Source of the DNA: Bacteroidaceae bacterium | GTDB taxonomy: Bacteria > Bacteroidota > Bacteroidia > Bacteroidales > Bacteroidaceae | DNA: 64,000 bases | Direction: 5' to 3' | NCBI GenBank assembly: GCA_017469925.1 | Contig: JAFUFK010000023.1 | Span: 62,001-126,000, forward strand | Shown here: piece after piece, positions 52,628 to 64,000 of the stretch | Layout of the letters: each line of letters opens with the position of its first letter | Position numbering within the stretch: position 1 is the stretch's first letter | Translations under genes and position numbers: made by a program | Notes under the pieces: model-generated | Database searches by the model: none | What the model saw: the letters and a program-made list of their open reading frames with translations, nothing else | Told to the model about the DNA's origin: nothing

Positions 52628-52825
52628 ATGTTCAAGAAGATTTTCAATTACTGTAAAGTATCATACGAAGAACTCGTGCATAAGACCACTTGGCCAACGC
52701 GCTCAGAACTTATGAACAGTGCGATGCTCGTACTCATAGCTTCCCTATGCATCGCAGTGGTAGTTTTCGTTATTGATTTTGTGTTCCAGCACGCAATGGA
52801 GTTCGTCTATAGCCTGCTGCGATAA
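52628..52825 (+). CDS. secE: Protein translocase subunit SecE
   Basis: A 65-residue single-span inner-membrane protein that clamps SecY in the Sec translocon. The amphipathic part ([20 protein letters not shown]) carries the conserved TWPT motif; the membrane helix is about 34-54. This is the short form with only one helix. It is followed 13 bp on by nusG, as in most bacteria. Confidence 0.95.
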   Translation: MFKKIFNYCKVSYEELVHKTTWPTRSELMNSAMLVLIASLCIAVVVFVIDFVFQHAMEFVYSLLR

Positions 52826-52838
52826 TTCGGATTGGGAA

Positions 52839-53393
52839 ATGGCTGAAACTGGAATGAACTGGTACGTCATGCGTGCCATTAGTGGAAAGGAAGGCAAAGT
52901 AAAAGAGTACATCGAGGCGATGCTCCACCAAGGTGGAGAGTTCGCCAAACATGTGTCTCAGGTACTTATCCCAACCGAGAAGATTGTGTCGGTCCGGAAC
53001 GGCAAGCGTGTCGTGAAGGAGAAGAACCGCTTCGCCGGTTACGTCTTCGTAGAAGCCGAACTGGTGGGAGAGGTTCAGCCACGTCTCAGAGCCGTCCCTA
53101 ACGTGCTCGGATTCTTGAGCGACACCAAGACTAACACCAAGCCCATGCCCCTGCGCCCCACCGAGGTCAGCCAAATGCTGGGAACCGTCGATGAGTTGCA
53201 GGAAATCCCCGAGGATATCATCATCCCATTCGAGGTAGGCGAGAGCGTAAAGGTAGTCGATGGACCGTTCACCGGATTCGATGCCGTTATCGAAGAAATC
53301 AACAACGAGAAGAAGAAACTGAAAGTGTCTGTCAAGATCTTCGGACGTAAGACTCCGTTAGAGCTGGGCTTCATGCAAGTAGAAAAGCAGTAG
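52839..53393 (+). CDS. nusG: Transcription antitermination factor NusG
   Basis: A 184-residue factor that binds RNA polymerase and links it to the leading ribosome. The NGN domain starts at [20 protein letters not shown] and includes FAGYVFVEA and PNVLGFLS; the KOW domain includes [22 protein letters not shown] start at ATG 52839 ([11 protein letters not shown]); the ATG six residues on is possible, and the longer open frame upstream overlaps secE in another frame. Confidence 0.96.
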   Translation: MAETGMNWYVMRAISGKEGKVKEYIEAMLHQGGEFAKHVSQVLIPTEKIVSVRNGKRVVKEKNRFAGYVFVEAELVGEVQPRLRAVPNVLGFLSDTKTNTKPMPLRPTEVSQMLGTVDELQEIPEDIIIPFEVGESVKVVDGPFTGFDAVIEEINNEKKKLKVSVKIFGRKTPLELGFMQVEKQ

Positions 53394-53450
53394 TGTAGTT
53401 GTTACCTGCCTACGGCTTTTATATAACAATAGATTAAAAAAGTATTTAAA

Positions 53451-53894
53451 ATGGCTAAAGAAGTTGCTGGATTAATCAAATTACAGATTAAAGGAGGCGC
53501 TGCAAATCCATCACCCCCAGTAGGTCCTGCATTGGGCTCAAAGGGTATCAACATCATGGATTTCTGTAAGGCATTCAACGCCAGAACTCAGGACAAGGCC
53601 GGTAAGGTACTGCCTGTAGTTATCACGTATTACACGGACAAGTCGTACGACTTCATCGTCAAGACCCCTCCCGTGGCAATACAGTTGATGGAAGCTGCAA
53701 AGCTGAAGGGCGGTTCTGCTGAGCCTAATCGTCGCAAGGTTGCCGAGATTACTTGGGACCAGGTGCGCACGATTGCCCAAGACAAGATGCCTGACCTGAA
53801 CTGCTTCACCGTTGAAGCTGCAATGACTTTGGTAGCCGGAACAGCAAGAAGTATGGGTATCACCGTCAAGGGTGACTTCCCTGGTAATAACTAA
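53451..53894 (+). CDS. rplK: Large ribosomal subunit protein uL11
   Basis: A 147-residue L11 protein that, with the L10-L12 stalk base, forms the GTPase-associated centre. It begins [29 protein letters not shown] and ends in the RNA-binding domain (about 75-147). It follows nusG by 57 bp and precedes rplA by 16 bp. Confidence 0.97.
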   Translation: MAKEVAGLIKLQIKGGAANPSPPVGPALGSKGINIMDFCKAFNARTQDKAGKVLPVVITYYTDKSYDFIVKTPPVAIQLMEAAKLKGGSAEPNRRKVAEITWDQVRTIAQDKMPDLNCFTVEAAMTLVAGTARSMGITVKGDFPGNN

Positions 53895-53910
53895 AAAACT
53901 TCAATTCATC

Positions 53911-54609
53911 ATGAGTAAACTGACAAAAAACCAGAAGTTGGTCGCTGATAAGATTGAAGCAGGGAAAGCATACACCTTGAAAGAGGCTTCTCAACTGGTC
54001 AAGGACATCACCACGACCAAGTTCGATGCTTCTGTTGATATCGATGTACGTCTGGGCGTTGACCCTCGTAAGGCCAACCAAATGGTACGTGGCGTGGTTT
54101 CACTGCCCAACGGTACCGGTAAGGTTACGCGAGTGCTCTGCCTCTGTACACCCGATGCTGAAACTGCTGCCAAAGAAGCAGGCGCTGACTATGTAGGTCT
54201 CGATGAATATATCGAGAAGATCAAAGGTGGTTGGACCGACGTTGACGTCATCATCACCATGCCCGCCATCATGGGTAAGATTGGTGCTCTGGGTCGTATC
54301 CTGGGTCCCCGTGGTTTGATGCCTAACCCCAAGAGTGGTACCGTGACGATGGACGTCGCCAAGGCCATCCGCGAGGTAAAGCAAGGTAAGATTGACTTCA
54401 AGGTCGATAAGACCGGTATCGTACATGCATCCATCGGTAAGGTATCCTTCGATGCCGAGAAGATTATGCAGAATGCCAAGGAGTTCATCAGCACCATCAT
54501 CAAGCTCAAGCCCGCCGCCGCAAAGGGAACTTATATCAAGAGTATTTATCTTTCGAGTACTATGAGCCGCGGTGTCAAGGTTGACCCCAAGGCCGTTGAC
54601 GAGATTTAA
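53911..54609 (+). CDS. rplA: Large ribosomal subunit protein uL1
   Basis: A 232-residue L1 protein of the ribosomal stalk that releases deacylated tRNA; in many bacteria it represses its own operon. It begins [21 protein letters not shown] and has [19 protein letters not shown] choose ATG 53911, 16 bp after the rplK stop, over the upstream in-frame GTG at 53872, which lies in the rplK gene. Confidence 0.97.
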   Translation: MSKLTKNQKLVADKIEAGKAYTLKEASQLVKDITTTKFDASVDIDVRLGVDPRKANQMVRGVVSLPNGTGKVTRVLCLCTPDAETAAKEAGADYVGLDEYIEKIKGGWTDVDVIITMPAIMGKIGALGRILGPRGLMPNPKSGTVTMDVAKAIREVKQGKIDFKVDKTGIVHASIGKVSFDAEKIMQNAKEFISTIIKLKPAAAKGTYIKSIYLSSTMSRGVKVDPKAVDEI

Positions 54610-54623
54610 AATAGTAGATTATC

Positions 54624-55148
54624 ATGAGAAAGGAAGATAAAGTTGCAGTAATTGCAAAGCTGGGCGAGACCCTGCAGCAGTATCCCCACTTCTACCTCGT
54701 AGATGTAGAGGGTATGAACGCATCGTCCACGAGCGCTCTTCGTCGTAAGTGCTTCCAGAACGACATCAAGATGGTGCTCGTCAAGAACACCCTCCTGCAC
54801 AAGGCTCTGGAGGCTTCGGAGATTGATTTCTCTGCTCTCTATGGCTCACTGAAAGGCACTACGGCCGTAATGTTTACGAACGTAGCCAATGCCCCCGCCA
54901 AGATGATTAAGGACCTGAAGGCTAAGAAGGCTACCAAGCCCGAACTGAAGGCCGCTTACGCTGAGGAAGGCATCTACGTCGGTGCAGAACAGCTCGACGC
55001 CCTGTGCTCCATCAAGAGCAAGAACGAGGTTATCGCAGAGATTGTTGCCCTGCTGCAGTCTCCTGCCAAGAACGTACTGTCGGCTCTGCAGAGTGGACAG
55101 AACACTATCCACGGAGTTCTCAAGACTCTGGGCGAGAAGGGCGAGTAA
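54624..55148 (+). CDS. rplJ: Large ribosomal subunit protein uL10
   Basis: A 174-residue L10 protein, the base to which L7/L12 dimers attach. It begins MRKEDKVAVIAKLGETLQQYP; the C-terminal helix (about 135-170) carries the L12-binding sites. It follows rplA by 14 bp and precedes rplL by 63 bp. Confidence 0.96.
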   Translation: MRKEDKVAVIAKLGETLQQYPHFYLVDVEGMNASSTSALRRKCFQNDIKMVLVKNTLLHKALEASEIDFSALYGSLKGTTAVMFTNVANAPAKMIKDLKAKKATKPELKAAYAEEGIYVGAEQLDALCSIKSKNEVIAEIVALLQSPAKNVLSALQSGQNTIHGVLKTLGEKGE

Positions 55149-55211
55149 TCGTACCGGCCGCCGCTTAAGTATTAACAAAAGTAAGTACAAACAAAACAAA
55201 TTTTAATAGAA

Positions 55212-55589
55212 ATGGCAGATTTGAAAGCTATTGCTGAAGAGTTGGTTAACTTGACAGTGAAAGAAGTTAATGAGTTGGCAACCATCCTGAAGGATGAGTA
55301 TGGAATTGAGCCCGCTGCTGCAGCTGTTGCTGTTGCTGGCCCCGCTGCTGGTGCCGCTGCTCCCGCTGCTGAGGAGAAGACTGATTTCGACGTAGTTCTG
55401 AAGTCAGCTGGTGCTAACAAGCTCCAGGTCGTTAAGGCCGTTAAGGAGGCTTGTGGCCTGAACCTGAAGGACGCTAAGGACCTCGTTGATGGTGCTCCCA
55501 GCACGCTGAAGGAGGCTATGCCTAAGGCTGATGCCGAAGCTCTGAAGAAGACCCTCGAAGAGGTTGGCGCAGAGATTGAGCTGAAGTAA
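55212..55589 (+). CDS. rplL: Large ribosomal subunit protein bL12
   Basis: A 125-residue L7/L12 protein, the multi-copy stalk component that recruits translation GTPases. The N-terminal dimer domain, the Ala/Pro-rich hinge (about 36-55) and the C-terminal domain with [19 protein letters not shown] are all intact. A hairpin at 55618-55655 separates it from rpoB. Confidence 0.97.
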   Translation: MADLKAIAEELVNLTVKEVNELATILKDEYGIEPAAAAVAVAGPAAGAAAPAAEEKTDFDVVLKSAGANKLQVVKAVKEACGLNLKDAKDLVDGAPSTLKEAMPKADAEALKKTLEEVGAEIELK

Positions 55590-55617
55590 ACATTAACTCC
55601 TGTAAATCAGGACTTAC

Positions 55618-55655
55618 GGTAAGGAATCCTCTGGTAGGGGGTTCTTTACCTTTTT
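55618..55655 (+). terminator. Attenuator-like hairpin between rplL and rpoB
   Basis: GGTAAGGAATCC pairs with GGGTTCTTTACC (two imperfect positions) across a short loop, followed by TTTTT. It probably ends part of the ribosomal-protein transcripts and lowers rpoBC output relative to rplL, as the rplL-rpoB attenuator does in other bacteria. Confidence 0.7.
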
Positions 55656-55694
55656 GTGTCTATAAATTACCCAAGCAGACAAAACAAATTATAG

Positions 55695-58600
55695 ATGGCT
55701 TCTAATTTAATTAACAACAGAGTAAATTTCGCTTCTGTAAAGAATCCGATGCCCTATCCGGATTTCTTGGAAGTTCAGCTGAAGTCGTTCAACGACTTCT
55801 TGCAGTTGGACACTCCGCCAGAATTGAGAAAGAACGATGGTCTGTATAAGGTGTTCTCTGAGAACTTCCCTATTACGGACACGCGTAACAACTTCCAGTT
55901 GGAGTTCCTGGATTACTACATCGACCCGCCTCGCTATAGCATCGAGGAGTGTCTCGAGAGAGGTCTTACCTATGCTGTGCCTTTGAAGGCAAAGTTGAAG
56001 TTGTATTGCACCGACCCCGAGCACGAGGACTTCGATACCGTTATCCAGGATGTCTTCTTGGGCCCCATTCCCTACATGACAGAGAACGGTACCTTCATCA
56101 TCAACGGTGCCGAGCGTGTAGTGGTATCGCAGTTGCACCGTTCGCCCGGTGTATTCTTCGGCAGCAGTATCCACTCCAATGGTACGCAGCTCTATTCGGC
56201 ACGTATCATCCCCTTCAAGGGCTCTTGGATTGAGTTTGCTACCGATATCAACAATGTGATGTATGCTTACATTGACCGTAAGAAGAAGTTGCCTGTAACC
56301 ACCCTGTTGCGTGCCATCGGCTTCGAGAAGGATAAGGATATCCTGGAGATATTCGTCCAGACCGAAGAGATTGAGGCTACGCGCAAGAACCTTGAGCAGT
56401 ACAAAGGCCAGAAGTTGGCTGCACGTGTGTTGAAGAGTAGGGTAGAGGACTTCGTCGATGAGGATACGGGTGAGGTTATCTCCGTAGAGCGCAACGAAGT
56501 AGTTCTGGAGCGTGAATCCGAACTGAATGACGAGAACATCGAACTGATTCTGGATAGCGGTGTAGAAACCGTCCTGATTCTGAAGGAGGATGCCAGCACG
56601 AGCGGCTATTCCATCATCTTCAACACCCTGCAGAAGGATACCTCCAATAGCGAAAAGGAGGCCATCCTGCACATCTATCGCCAGTTGCGCAATGCCGACC
56701 CTGCCGATGACGCCAGTGCCCGTGAGGTCATCTATAACCTCTTCTTCTCGGAGAAGCGCTATGACCTGGGCGATGTAGGCCGTTATCGCATCAACCGTAA
56801 GTTGGGTCTCGATACCGATCCCAGCGTGCGCGTACTGACAAAGGAAGATATTATTGAGATTATCAAGTACCTCATCGAGCTGATTAACTCGAAGGCCGCA
56901 GTCGATGATATCGACCACCTGAGCAATCGCCACGTACGTACCGTCGGTGAGCAACTGAGCAACCAGTTTGCCATCGGTCTGGCCCGTATGAGCCGTACCA
57001 TCCGTGAACGTATGAACGTCCGCGACAACGAAGTGTTCACTCCGACCGACCTGATTAACGCCAAGACCATATCGAGCGTAATCAACAGTTTCTTCGGCAC
57101 GAACGCCCTGTCGCAGTTTATGGACCAGACGAACCCCTTGGCAGAGGTTACGCACAAGCGTCGTCTCTCGGCCTTAGGTCCTGGCGGCCTGTCACGTGAG
57201 CGTGCTGGCTTCGAGGTGCGCGACGTACACTATACCCACTACGGCCGTCTTTGCCCCATTGAGTCGCCTGAAGGTCCGAATATCGGTCTGATCAGTTCGC
57301 TCTGTGTGTTTGCAAAGATTAATGACCTTGGCTTCATCGAGACACCTTATCGTCAGGTGAAGGACGGAGTTGTTGACCTGAGCGATGAGGGCATTAAGTA
57401 CATGACCGCAGAGGAGGAGGAAGGCCAGATTATCGGTCAGGGTAATGCTCCACTGAACGATGATGGTTCCTTCATTCGTTCCAGGGTTAAGTGCCGTCGT
57501 GACGACGACTATCCTGTTGTTCCTCCCTCGGAGGTTAATCTGATGGACGTTGCTCCTCAGCAGATTGCCTCTATTGCTGCTTCCTTGATTCCCTTCTTGG
57601 AGCACGACGATGCCCACCGCGCATTGATGGGTTCGAACATGATGCGTCAGGCAGTCCCCCTGCTCCGTACCGAGGCTCCTATCGTGGGTACTGGTATTGA
57701 GAAGCAAGTTTGCGAGGACAGCCGTACGATGATTACCGCAGAGGGCGATGGTACGGTGGAGTATGTAGATGCCACCACCATCCGCATCCTCTACGACCGC
57801 ACCGAGGACGAAGAGTTCGTAAGCTTCGAGCCCGCGCTGAAGGAGTATCGTATTCCCAAGTTCCGCCGTACCAACCAGAACATGACCATCGACCTGCGTC
57901 CTATCTGTAACAAGGGCGACCGCGTGAAGACTGGCGACATCCTGACCGAAGGTTACTCTACGGAGAACGGTGAATTGGCCCTGGGTAAGAACCTGTTGGT
58001 GGCCTACATGCCTTGGAAGGGTTACAACTATGAGGATGCCATTGTACTGAACGAGCGCATAGTTCGTGAGGACATCATGACGAGCGTTCACGTAGAAGAG
58101 TTTGCCCTCGAGGTCCGTGAGACCAAGCGTGGTTACGAGGAGTTGACCAGCGACATTCCCAATGTCAGCGAGGAGGCTACTAAAGACCTGGATGAGAATG
58201 GTATCATTCGCATCGGTGCCCGTGTTGCTCCGGGCGACATCATGATTGGTAAGATTACGCCTAAGGGTGAGAGTGATCCCAGTCCTGAAGAGAAACTGCT
58301 TCGTGCCATCTTCGGCGACAAGGCCGGTGATGTGAAGGACGCTTCGCTGAAGGCTAATCCCTCACTCAATGGTGTGGTTATCGACAAGAAACTCTTCTCG
58401 CGTGCCATCAAGACCCGCTCTGCCAAGATGCAGGATAAGCCCCGTCTGGCCGCTATCGACGAAGAGTTCCAGAACAAGGTGGCCGACCTTAAGGCTATCC
58501 TTATCGACAAGCTGCTTGAACTGACCAAGGGTACGAGTTCTCAGGGTGTGAAGGACTATCTGGGCGCCGAGGTTATTCCTTCGGGCAAGAAGTTCACCGC

Positions 58601-59507
58601 ATCTGCTCTCGAGAATCTCGACTACACGGCAATTCAGTTGTCTGGCTGGACAAAGAAGGAGCGTGTCAACGAACTCATCTCGAAGTTGGTAATCAACTAT
58701 CTGAAGAAGTATAAGTTGCTGGATGCTGAAGCTAAGCGCAAGAAGTTCGCTATCACCATTGGTGACGAACTGCCCGCAGGCATCATCCAGATGGCCAAAG
58801 TCTATATCGCCAAGAAGCGTAAGATTGGCGTTGGTGACAAGATGGCCGGTCGCCACGGAAACAAGGGTATCGTGTCGAAGGTAGTACGTCAGGAGGATAT
58901 GCCCTTCTTGGCCGATGGAACTCCCGTTGACATCGTACTCAACCCGCTGGGCGTGCCCTCTCGTATGAACATTGGTCAGATTTTCGAGACCATCCTCGGC
59001 GCCGCCGGACAGAAGTTGGGCGTGAAGTTCGCTTCTCCCATCTTCGACGGTGCAACGCTGGACGACCTTGACGAGTGGACCGAGAAGGCTGGCTTGCCTC
59101 GTTACTGCTCGACGCAGCTTTACGATGGTGCTACCGGTGAGCCTTTCGACCAGTTGGCAACCGTGGGCGTGGCTTACATGCTGAAACTCGGCCACATGGT
59201 TGAGGACAAGATGCATGCTCGCTCCATTGGTCCGTACTCTCTCATCACGCAACAGCCCCTTGGCGGTAAGGCCCAGTTCGGTGGTCAGCGTTTCGGTGAG
59301 ATGGAGGTTTGGGCTATCGAGGCCTTCGGTGCATCACACGTACTGCAAGAGATCCTGACCATCAAGTCCGACGATGTCGTAGGCCGCAGCAAGGCATACG
59401 AAGCAATCGTCAAGGGCGAGCCCATGCCTACTCCTGGTATTCCCGAGTCCCTGAACGTGCTGCTGCACGAGCTGAAGGGTCTGGGCCTGAGTGTAACCTT
59501 GGATTAA
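55695..59507 (+). CDS. rpoB: RNA polymerase beta subunit
   Basis: A 1270-residue catalytic subunit of RNA polymerase. Familiar blocks include [33 protein letters not shown] in the rifampicin-binding region (about 475-510), [17 protein letters not shown], the [15 protein letters not shown] motif, and the C-terminal end that packs on beta'. Rifampicin-site residues read as wild type (DQTNPL, HKRR). It follows rplL by 105 bp, with the attenuator hairpin between, and precedes rpoC by 24 bp. Confidence 0.98.
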   Translation: MASNLINNRVNFASVKNPMPYPDFLEVQLKSFNDFLQLDTPPELRKNDGLYKVFSENFPITDTRNNFQLEFLDYYIDPPRYSIEECLERGLTYAVPLKAKLKLYCTDPEHEDFDTVIQDVFLGPIPYMTENGTFIINGAERVVVSQLHRSPGVFFGSSIHSNGTQLYSARIIPFKGSWIEFATDINNVMYAYIDRKKKLPVTTLLRAIGFEKDKDILEIFVQTEEIEATRKNLEQYKGQKLAARVLKSRVEDFVDEDTGEVISVERNEVVLERESELNDENIELILDSGVETVLILKEDASTSGYSIIFNTLQKDTSNSEKEAILHIYRQLRNADPADDASAREVIYNLFFSEKRYDLGDVGRYRINRKLGLDTDPSVRVLTKEDIIEIIKYLIELINSKAAVDDIDHLSNRHVRTVGEQLSNQFAIGLARMSRTIRERMNVRDNEVFTPTDLINAKTISSVINSFFGTNALSQFMDQTNPLAEVTHKRRLSALGPGGLSRERAGFEVRDVHYTHYGRLCPIESPEGPNIGLISSLCVFAKINDLGFIETPYRQVKDGVVDLSDEGIKYMTAEEEEGQIIGQGNAPLNDDGSFIRSRVKCRRDDDYPVVPPSEVNLMDVAPQQIASIAASLIPFLEHDDAHRALMGSNMMRQAVPLLRTEAPIVGTGIEKQVCEDSRTMITAEGDGTVEYVDATTIRILYDRTEDEEFVSFEPALKEYRIPKFRRTNQNMTIDLRPICNKGDRVKTGDILTEGYSTENGELALGKNLLVAYMPWKGYNYEDAIVLNERIVREDIMTSVHVEEFALEVRETKRGYEELTSDIPNVSEEATKDLDENGIIRIGARVAPGDIMIGKITPKGESDPSPEEKLLRAIFGDKAGDVKDASLKANPSLNGVVIDKKLFSRAIKTRSAKMQDKPRLAAIDEEFQNKVADLKAILIDKLLELTKGTSSQGVKDYLGAEVIPSGKKFTASALENLDYTAIQLSGWTKKERVNELISKLVINYLKKYKLLDAEAKRKKFAITIGDELPAGIIQMAKVYIAKKRKIGVGDKMAGRHGNKGIVSKVVRQEDMPFLADGTPVDIVLNPLGVPSRMNIGQIFETILGAAGQKLGVKFASPIFDGATLDDLDEWTEKAGLPRYCSTQLYDGATGEPFDQLATVGVAYMLKLGHMVEDKMHARSIGPYSLITQQPLGGKAQFGGQRFGEMEVWAIEAFGASHVLQEILTIKSDDVVGRSKAYEAIVKGEPMPTPGIPESLNVLLHELKGLGLSVTLD

Positions 59508-59531
59508 CGGATACATTAATGAATTACAACT

Positions 59532-62500
59532 ATGGCTTTTAAGAAAGAAAGTAAGATAAAGACTAATTTTACGAAGATTACCATCGGATTGGCCTCTCCT
59601 GAGGAAATCCTGGAGAATTCGTATGGTGAGGTTCTGAAGCCCGAGACCATCAACTATCGTACCTACAAGCCCGAGCGCGATGGTCTGTTCTGCGAACGCA
59701 TCTTTGGCCCCACCAAGGATTACGAGTGCCATTGCGGTAAATATAAGCGTATCCGTTATAAGGGTATTGTCTGCGACCGTTGTGGTGTCGAGGTTACGGA
59801 GAAGAAGGTACGTCGTGAGCGCAGTGGACACATTGCGCTGGTCGTACCCGTTGCCCACATCTGGTATTTCCGTTCCTTGCCCAACAAGATTGGTTACCTG
59901 CTTGGCTTACCTACCAAGAAACTGGACCAGATTATCTACTACGAGCGCTATGTCGTCATCCAGTTAGGTGCAATGGCAGGCGTGAAGATAGAGTCTCTGG
60001 GCCGTCCTTTGGAGGAGAACAACCTGCTCTCCGAAGAAGAGTACATGGAGGTAATGGAACACGTGTCGAAGGACAACGCCTATCTGGAGGACAGCGACCC
60101 CAATAAGTTCATCGCCAAGATGGGAGCCGAGGCTGTTTACGACCTGCTTTGCCGTGTCGATCTCGACAAACTCTCCTATGACCTGCGCGACCAGGCCAAC
60201 CAGGAAGGTGCCCAGCAGCGTAAGAACGATGCCCTGAAGCGTCTGCAGGTAGTGGAATCGTTCCGTGCCAGCCGCGAGCGCAACCGTCCCGAGTGGATGA
60301 TTATGAAGATTCTTCCTGTCATTCCGCCCGAACTGCGTCCGTTGGTACCTCTGGATGGTGGCCGCTTTGCAACGAGCGACCTCAACGACCTCTATCGTCG
60401 TGTAATCATTCGTAACAATCGTCTGAAGCGCCTGATTGAGATTAAGGCTCCCGAAGTCATCCTGCGCAACGAGAAGCGTATGCTTCAGGAGGCAGTTGAC
60501 AGCCTCTTCGACAATAGTCGTAAGAGCAGTGCCGTGAAGACGGAGAACAACCGTCCTCTGAAGTCTCTCTCCGACTCTTTGAAGGGTAAGCAGGGGCGCT
60601 TCCGTCAGAACTTGCTCGGTAAGCGTGTCGATTATTCGGCCCGTTCGGTTATCGTCGTAGGTCCTGAACTGAAGATGGGCGAGTGCGGTCTGCCTAAGTT
60701 GATGGCAGCCGAGCTCTACAAGCCGTTCATTATCCGTAAACTCATCGAGCGTGGCATCGTCAAGACCGTGAAGTCGGCCAAGAAGATTGTCGATCGCAAG
60801 GAACCCATCATTTGGGACATCCTCGAGTTTGTGATGAAGGGTCATCCCGTATTGCTCAACCGTGCACCGACGCTTCACCGCCTGGGTATTCAGGCCTTCC
60901 AGCCTATCATGATTGAGGGTAAGGCCATCCAGCTTCATCCGCTGGCATGTACGGCCTTCAATGCCGACTTCGACGGCGACCAGATGGCAGTCCATCTCCC
61001 CTTGAGCAACGAAGCTATCCTGGAGGCACAGATACTGATGCTCCAGAGCCACAACATCCTGAACCCGGCCAACGGTGCTCCTATCACCGTGCCTTCACAG
61101 GATATGGTGCTGGGCCTCTACTATATCACCAAACTGCGTCCCGGAGCCAAGGGCGAGGGCCTGACCTTCTACGGTCCCGAAGAGGCTATCATTGCCTATA
61201 ACGAGAAGAAGGTAGATATCCACGCGCCCATCAAGGTCATCGTGGAGGATAAGTTGGAAGACGGCACCATCGGCCAGCACATGGTCGAGACGTCCGTAGG
61301 TCGTGTCATTGTCAACGAAGTTGTGCCCACCGAGGTCGGTTTCTTTAACGAGACCATTTCGAAGAAGAACCTGCGCGGCATCATCACCGACGTCATCAAG
61401 ACCGTAGGTGTGGCCCGTGCCTGCGCCTTCCTCGACGGCATCAAGAATCTGGGTTACAAGATGGCCTATGAAGGCGGTCTGTCGTTCAACCTCGGTGACA
61501 TCATCATCCCCGATAAGAAGAAGGAACTCATCCACCGCGGTAATGCCGAGGTTGAGGCCATTGCTGCCGACTACGGAATGGGTTTCATCACGGACAAGGA
61601 ACGTTACAACAAGGTAATCGACGCCTGGACCCACATCAACAACGACCTCTCCGAAATCCTGATGAAGGAGATGAAGGAGGCCGACCAGGGCTTCAACGCC
61701 GTTTACATGATGCTCGACTCCGGAGCCCGTGGTAGTAAGGGACAGATTAGCCAGCTCTCGGGTATGCGTGGTCTGATGGCCAAGCCCCAGAAGGCCGGTG
61801 CTGAGCCTCTTATCATCGAGGACCCCATCATCTCGAACTTTAAGGAAGGTATGTCAGTGCTGGAGTACTTCATCTCCACCCACGGTGCCCGTAAGGGTCT
61901 GGCCGACACCGCCCTGAAGACGGCCGACGCTGGTTACCTGACCCGTCGTCTGGTCGATGTGAGCCACGACGTTATTATCAACGAGGAAGACTGCGGTACG
62001 CTTCGCGGTCTTGAGTGCCGTGCGCTGAAGAATGGCGACGAAGTCATCAGCAGCCTCTACGAGCGCATCCTCGGTCGCGTGTCGGTTCACGACGTTGTCC
62101 ACCCCATCACGGGCAAGCTCATCTGTGCTGCCGGTGAGGAAATCACCGAGGCCAAGGCCCAGGAGATTGAGGACAGCCCCATCGAGATGGTTGAGATCCG
62201 TTCCGTGCTGACTTGCGAGTCGAAGCATGGTGTCTGCATGAAGTGCTACGGTCGCAACCTGGCTACTGCCCGCATGGTGCAGAAGGGCGAGGCCGTGGGC
62301 GTCATCGCAGCCCAGTCCATCGGTGAGCCTGGTACACAGTTGACTCTGCGTACCTTCCACGCTGGTGGTGTGGCCGGTAACGCTGTGGCCAACGCCATGA
62401 TTGTCTCGAAGTACGACTCGAAGCTTAACTTCGACGAGTTGCGCACCGTTGACATCGTGGACGACGAAGGCAAGGCTGCCAAGATGGTAGTTTCCCGTCT

Positions 62501-63833
62501 GGCCGAAGTCCGCTTCATGGAGCCCACGACGGGCATTGCCCTGCTGACGCAGACGCTGCCTTACGGTTCTACCCTCTATAACAAGGAAGGCGACGTGGTG
62601 AAGAAGGGCGACTTGGTTGCCAAGTGGGACCCCTTCAATGCCGTTATCGTGACGGAGACTCCCGGCCGCGTTCAGTTCGAGAACGTCATCGAGGGCGTTA
62701 CCTATCGTGTCGAGACCGACGAGATTTCGGGTCAGCGCGAGCTGATTGTAACGGAGTCGAAGGACCGCACCATTGCTCCCTCGGCCCACATTCTCGACGA
62801 AAATGGCGAACTTGTTCGCACCTACAACTTCCCCATCAATGGTCACATTGCCGTGCAGGACGGCCAGACGGTGAAGTCGGGTGATGTCCTCGTGAAGATT
62901 CCTCGTGCACTGGGCGGCGGTGGTGGTGACATCACTGGTGGTCTGCCTCGTGTAACCGAGCTCTTCGAGGCTCGCAACCCGTCGAATCCCGCTATCGTAG
63001 CCGAAATCGACGGTGAGGTAACCATGGGTAAGCTGAAGCGTGGTAATCGCGAAATCATCATTACCTCTAAGGTGGGCGACGTGCGCAAGTACCTCGTGCC
63101 CCTGTCGAAGCAGGTGCTCGTACAGGAGAACGACTACGTACGTGCCGGAACGCCCCTCAGCGACGGTGCCATCACGCCTGCCGACATCCTTGCCATCAAG
63201 GGCCCCACGGCAGTTCAGGAATACATCGTCAACGAGATTCAGGACGTTTACCGCTTGCAGGGTGTGAAGATCAACGACAAGCACTTCGAAGTCATCGTTC
63301 GTCAGATGATGCGCAAGGTTCAGATTGATGAACCCGGCGACACCCGCTTCCTGGAGCAGCAGGTTGTCGATAAACTCGACTTTGCCGAGGAGAACGACCG
63401 CATCTGGGGCAAGAAGGTAGTCACCGACGCCGGCGACTCCGAGACCATGCAGAAGGGTATGATTGTGACTGCCCGCAAGTTGCGCGACGAGAACTCGATG
63501 CTCAAGCGTAAGGATATGAAACTCGTCCAGGTGCGCGACGCCGTGCCCGCCACGAGTACTCAGATTCTTCAGGGTATCACCCGCGCCGCTTTGCAGACCA
63601 GCAGTTTCATGTCGGCTGCATCGTTCCAGGAAACCACGAAGGTCCTCAACGAGGCTGCCATCAACGGCAAGACCGACCGTCTGGAGGGTATGAAGGAGAA
63701 CGTAATTTCCGGTCACCTGATTCCTGCCGGTACGGGTCTGCGCGAGTTCGACAAGATTATCGTAGGTTCGAAGGAGGACTTCGACCGCGCAATGTCCACT
63801 CGCAAGTCAATCCTCGACCTGGACGACATGTAA
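59532..63833 (+). CDS. rpoC: RNA polymerase beta' subunit
   Basis: A 1433-residue subunit that holds the catalytic magnesium. The N-terminal zinc ribbon is [20 protein letters not shown] (about 66-86), the active-site loop [12 protein letters not shown] lies near residue 480, and the second zinc site is [12 protein letters not shown] with [13 protein letters not shown] (about 820-910). It is the last gene of the operon here and is followed by a strong terminator at 63869. Confidence 0.98.
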   Translation: MAFKKESKIKTNFTKITIGLASPEEILENSYGEVLKPETINYRTYKPERDGLFCERIFGPTKDYECHCGKYKRIRYKGIVCDRCGVEVTEKKVRRERSGHIALVVPVAHIWYFRSLPNKIGYLLGLPTKKLDQIIYYERYVVIQLGAMAGVKIESLGRPLEENNLLSEEEYMEVMEHVSKDNAYLEDSDPNKFIAKMGAEAVYDLLCRVDLDKLSYDLRDQANQEGAQQRKNDALKRLQVVESFRASRERNRPEWMIMKILPVIPPELRPLVPLDGGRFATSDLNDLYRRVIIRNNRLKRLIEIKAPEVILRNEKRMLQEAVDSLFDNSRKSSAVKTENNRPLKSLSDSLKGKQGRFRQNLLGKRVDYSARSVIVVGPELKMGECGLPKLMAAELYKPFIIRKLIERGIVKTVKSAKKIVDRKEPIIWDILEFVMKGHPVLLNRAPTLHRLGIQAFQPIMIEGKAIQLHPLACTAFNADFDGDQMAVHLPLSNEAILEAQILMLQSHNILNPANGAPITVPSQDMVLGLYYITKLRPGAKGEGLTFYGPEEAIIAYNEKKVDIHAPIKVIVEDKLEDGTIGQHMVETSVGRVIVNEVVPTEVGFFNETISKKNLRGIITDVIKTVGVARACAFLDGIKNLGYKMAYEGGLSFNLGDIIIPDKKKELIHRGNAEVEAIAADYGMGFITDKERYNKVIDAWTHINNDLSEILMKEMKEADQGFNAVYMMLDSGARGSKGQISQLSGMRGLMAKPQKAGAEPLIIEDPIISNFKEGMSVLEYFISTHGARKGLADTALKTADAGYLTRRLVDVSHDVIINEEDCGTLRGLECRALKNGDEVISSLYERILGRVSVHDVVHPITGKLICAAGEEITEAKAQEIEDSPIEMVEIRSVLTCESKHGVCMKCYGRNLATARMVQKGEAVGVIAAQSIGEPGTQLTLRTFHAGGVAGNAVANAMIVSKYDSKLNFDELRTVDIVDDEGKAAKMVVSRLAEVRFMEPTTGIALLTQTLPYGSTLYNKEGDVVKKGDLVAKWDPFNAVIVTETPGRVQFENVIEGVTYRVETDEISGQRELIVTESKDRTIAPSAHILDENGELVRTYNFPINGHIAVQDGQTVKSGDVLVKIPRALGGGGGDITGGLPRVTELFEARNPSNPAIVAEIDGEVTMGKLKRGNREIIITSKVGDVRKYLVPLSKQVLVQENDYVRAGTPLSDGAITPADILAIKGPTAVQEYIVNEIQDVYRLQGVKINDKHFEVIVRQMMRKVQIDEPGDTRFLEQQVVDKLDFAEENDRIWGKKVVTDAGDSETMQKGMIVTARKLRDENSMLKRKDMKLVQVRDAVPATSTQILQGITRAALQTSSFMSAASFQETTKVLNEAAINGKTDRLEGMKENVISGHLIPAGTGLREFDKIIVGSKEDFDRAMSTRKSILDLDDM

Positions 63834-63868
63834 TCCCCCTCCGTTCGTAACGGATAAAACCTGACTCC

Positions 63869-63904
63869 GACGGGCAGCTCTCAGTGAGTTGCCCGTCTTT
63901 TTTT
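63869..63904 (+). terminator. Terminator of the rpoBC operon
   Basis: GACGGGCAGCTC pairs with GAGTTGCCCGTC (one imperfect position) around TCAGT, followed by seven T residues. It lies 35 bp after the rpoC stop. Confidence 0.9.
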
Positions 63905-63958
63905 CTCCGTTTTTGTTCCTTTTCGAGCCCAAGGCTTCGGTGAGTGCAGAATATTTTG

Positions 63959-63966
63959 TACCTTTG
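63959..63966 (+). promoter_or_regulatory. -7 element of the gene at the window edge
   Basis: TACCTTTG matches TAnnTTTG, 24 bp before the ATG at 63991. No TTG is found at the usual -33 spacing. Confidence 0.5.
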
Positions 63967-63990
63967 CGCCCGTAAATAGGACAGAAGCCA

Positions 63991-64000
63991 ATGAAATTCG
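63991..64000 (+). CDS. Possible start of the next gene (only MKF visible)
   Basis: ATGAAATTCG follows a good -7 element and a 5' leader of about 20 nt. Only three codons are inside the window, so the product cannot be named. Confidence 0.4.

Noticed and set aside
61854-63716. Long minus-strand open frame opposite rpoC, and similar ones opposite gldK-gldL, the GH127 gene and the GH5-GH43 gene
   Set aside because: They mirror strongly coding genes in GC-rich sequence, have no recognisable domains, and no promoter or operon logic.

Overview
The window comes from a Bacteroidales chromosome, most like a relatively GC-rich Prevotella or other Prevotellaceae. The evidence is a porP-gldKLMN type IX secretion (T9SS) operon, a hybrid two-component regulator fused to an AraC domain, promoters of the Bacteroidetes type (TTG, about 19-20 bp, TAnnTTTG), DUF4625 lipoproteins, T9SS-like C-terminal tails on glycosidases, and the order rpsU-xerC-hpf-tRNAs-tuf-trnW-secE-nusG-rplKAJL-rpoBC. 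Genus is inferred from gene content only. I see no insertion sequence, prophage, CRISPR array or SusC/SusD pair.

Region 1 (1-18.1 kb) is a hemicellulose-type glycan locus, almost all on the minus strand. It holds the end of a membrane-anchored AraC regulator (+ strand), then GH31, GH27 and a tandem GH43-CBM6 x2 enzyme (one operon transcribed from about 8.04 kb), a 1290-residue hybrid two-component system (8.2-12.1 kb), a GH5-GH43 fusion (12.1-15.4 kb), and an operon of a GPH-type sugar symporter and a cytoplasmic GH43 (15.6-18.1 kb). Three of these promoters carry the same box, two GTYYCA half-sites 21 bp apart, at an identical distance from the -7 element. This is the strongest regulatory signal in the window and the probable target of the hybrid regulator.

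Region 2 (18.5-25.3 kb) is the T9SS core operon porP-gldK-gldL-gldM-gldN followed by a small outer-membrane barrel gene. GH27 and the GH5-GH43 protein end in T9SS-like tails, so this machinery probably exports them. Region 3 (25.2-35.5 kb) holds priA, a convergent 7TM-HD phosphodiesterase gene, and gltX-waaA-GH127. Region 4 (35.5-43.4 kb) holds a gamma-carbonic-anhydrase-like gene, pepP and msrC (one operon), a putative metal-uptake operon (Cys/His-rich protein, TonB-dependent receptor, two DUF4625 lipoproteins) and mdh. Region 5 (43.5-48.9 kb) is one large secreted subtilase with repeated modules and a C-terminal dockerin-like domain. Region 6 (49-64 kb) is the conserved translation/transcription block.

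Three non-coding intervals (18.23-18.37, 35.57-35.81 and 48.97-49.06 kb) carry short arrays with a strict 22- or 23-bp period built on palindromic or near-palindromic cores. The core sequence differs between loci but the architecture is the same. With the shared operator, these are the least expected structures in the window.
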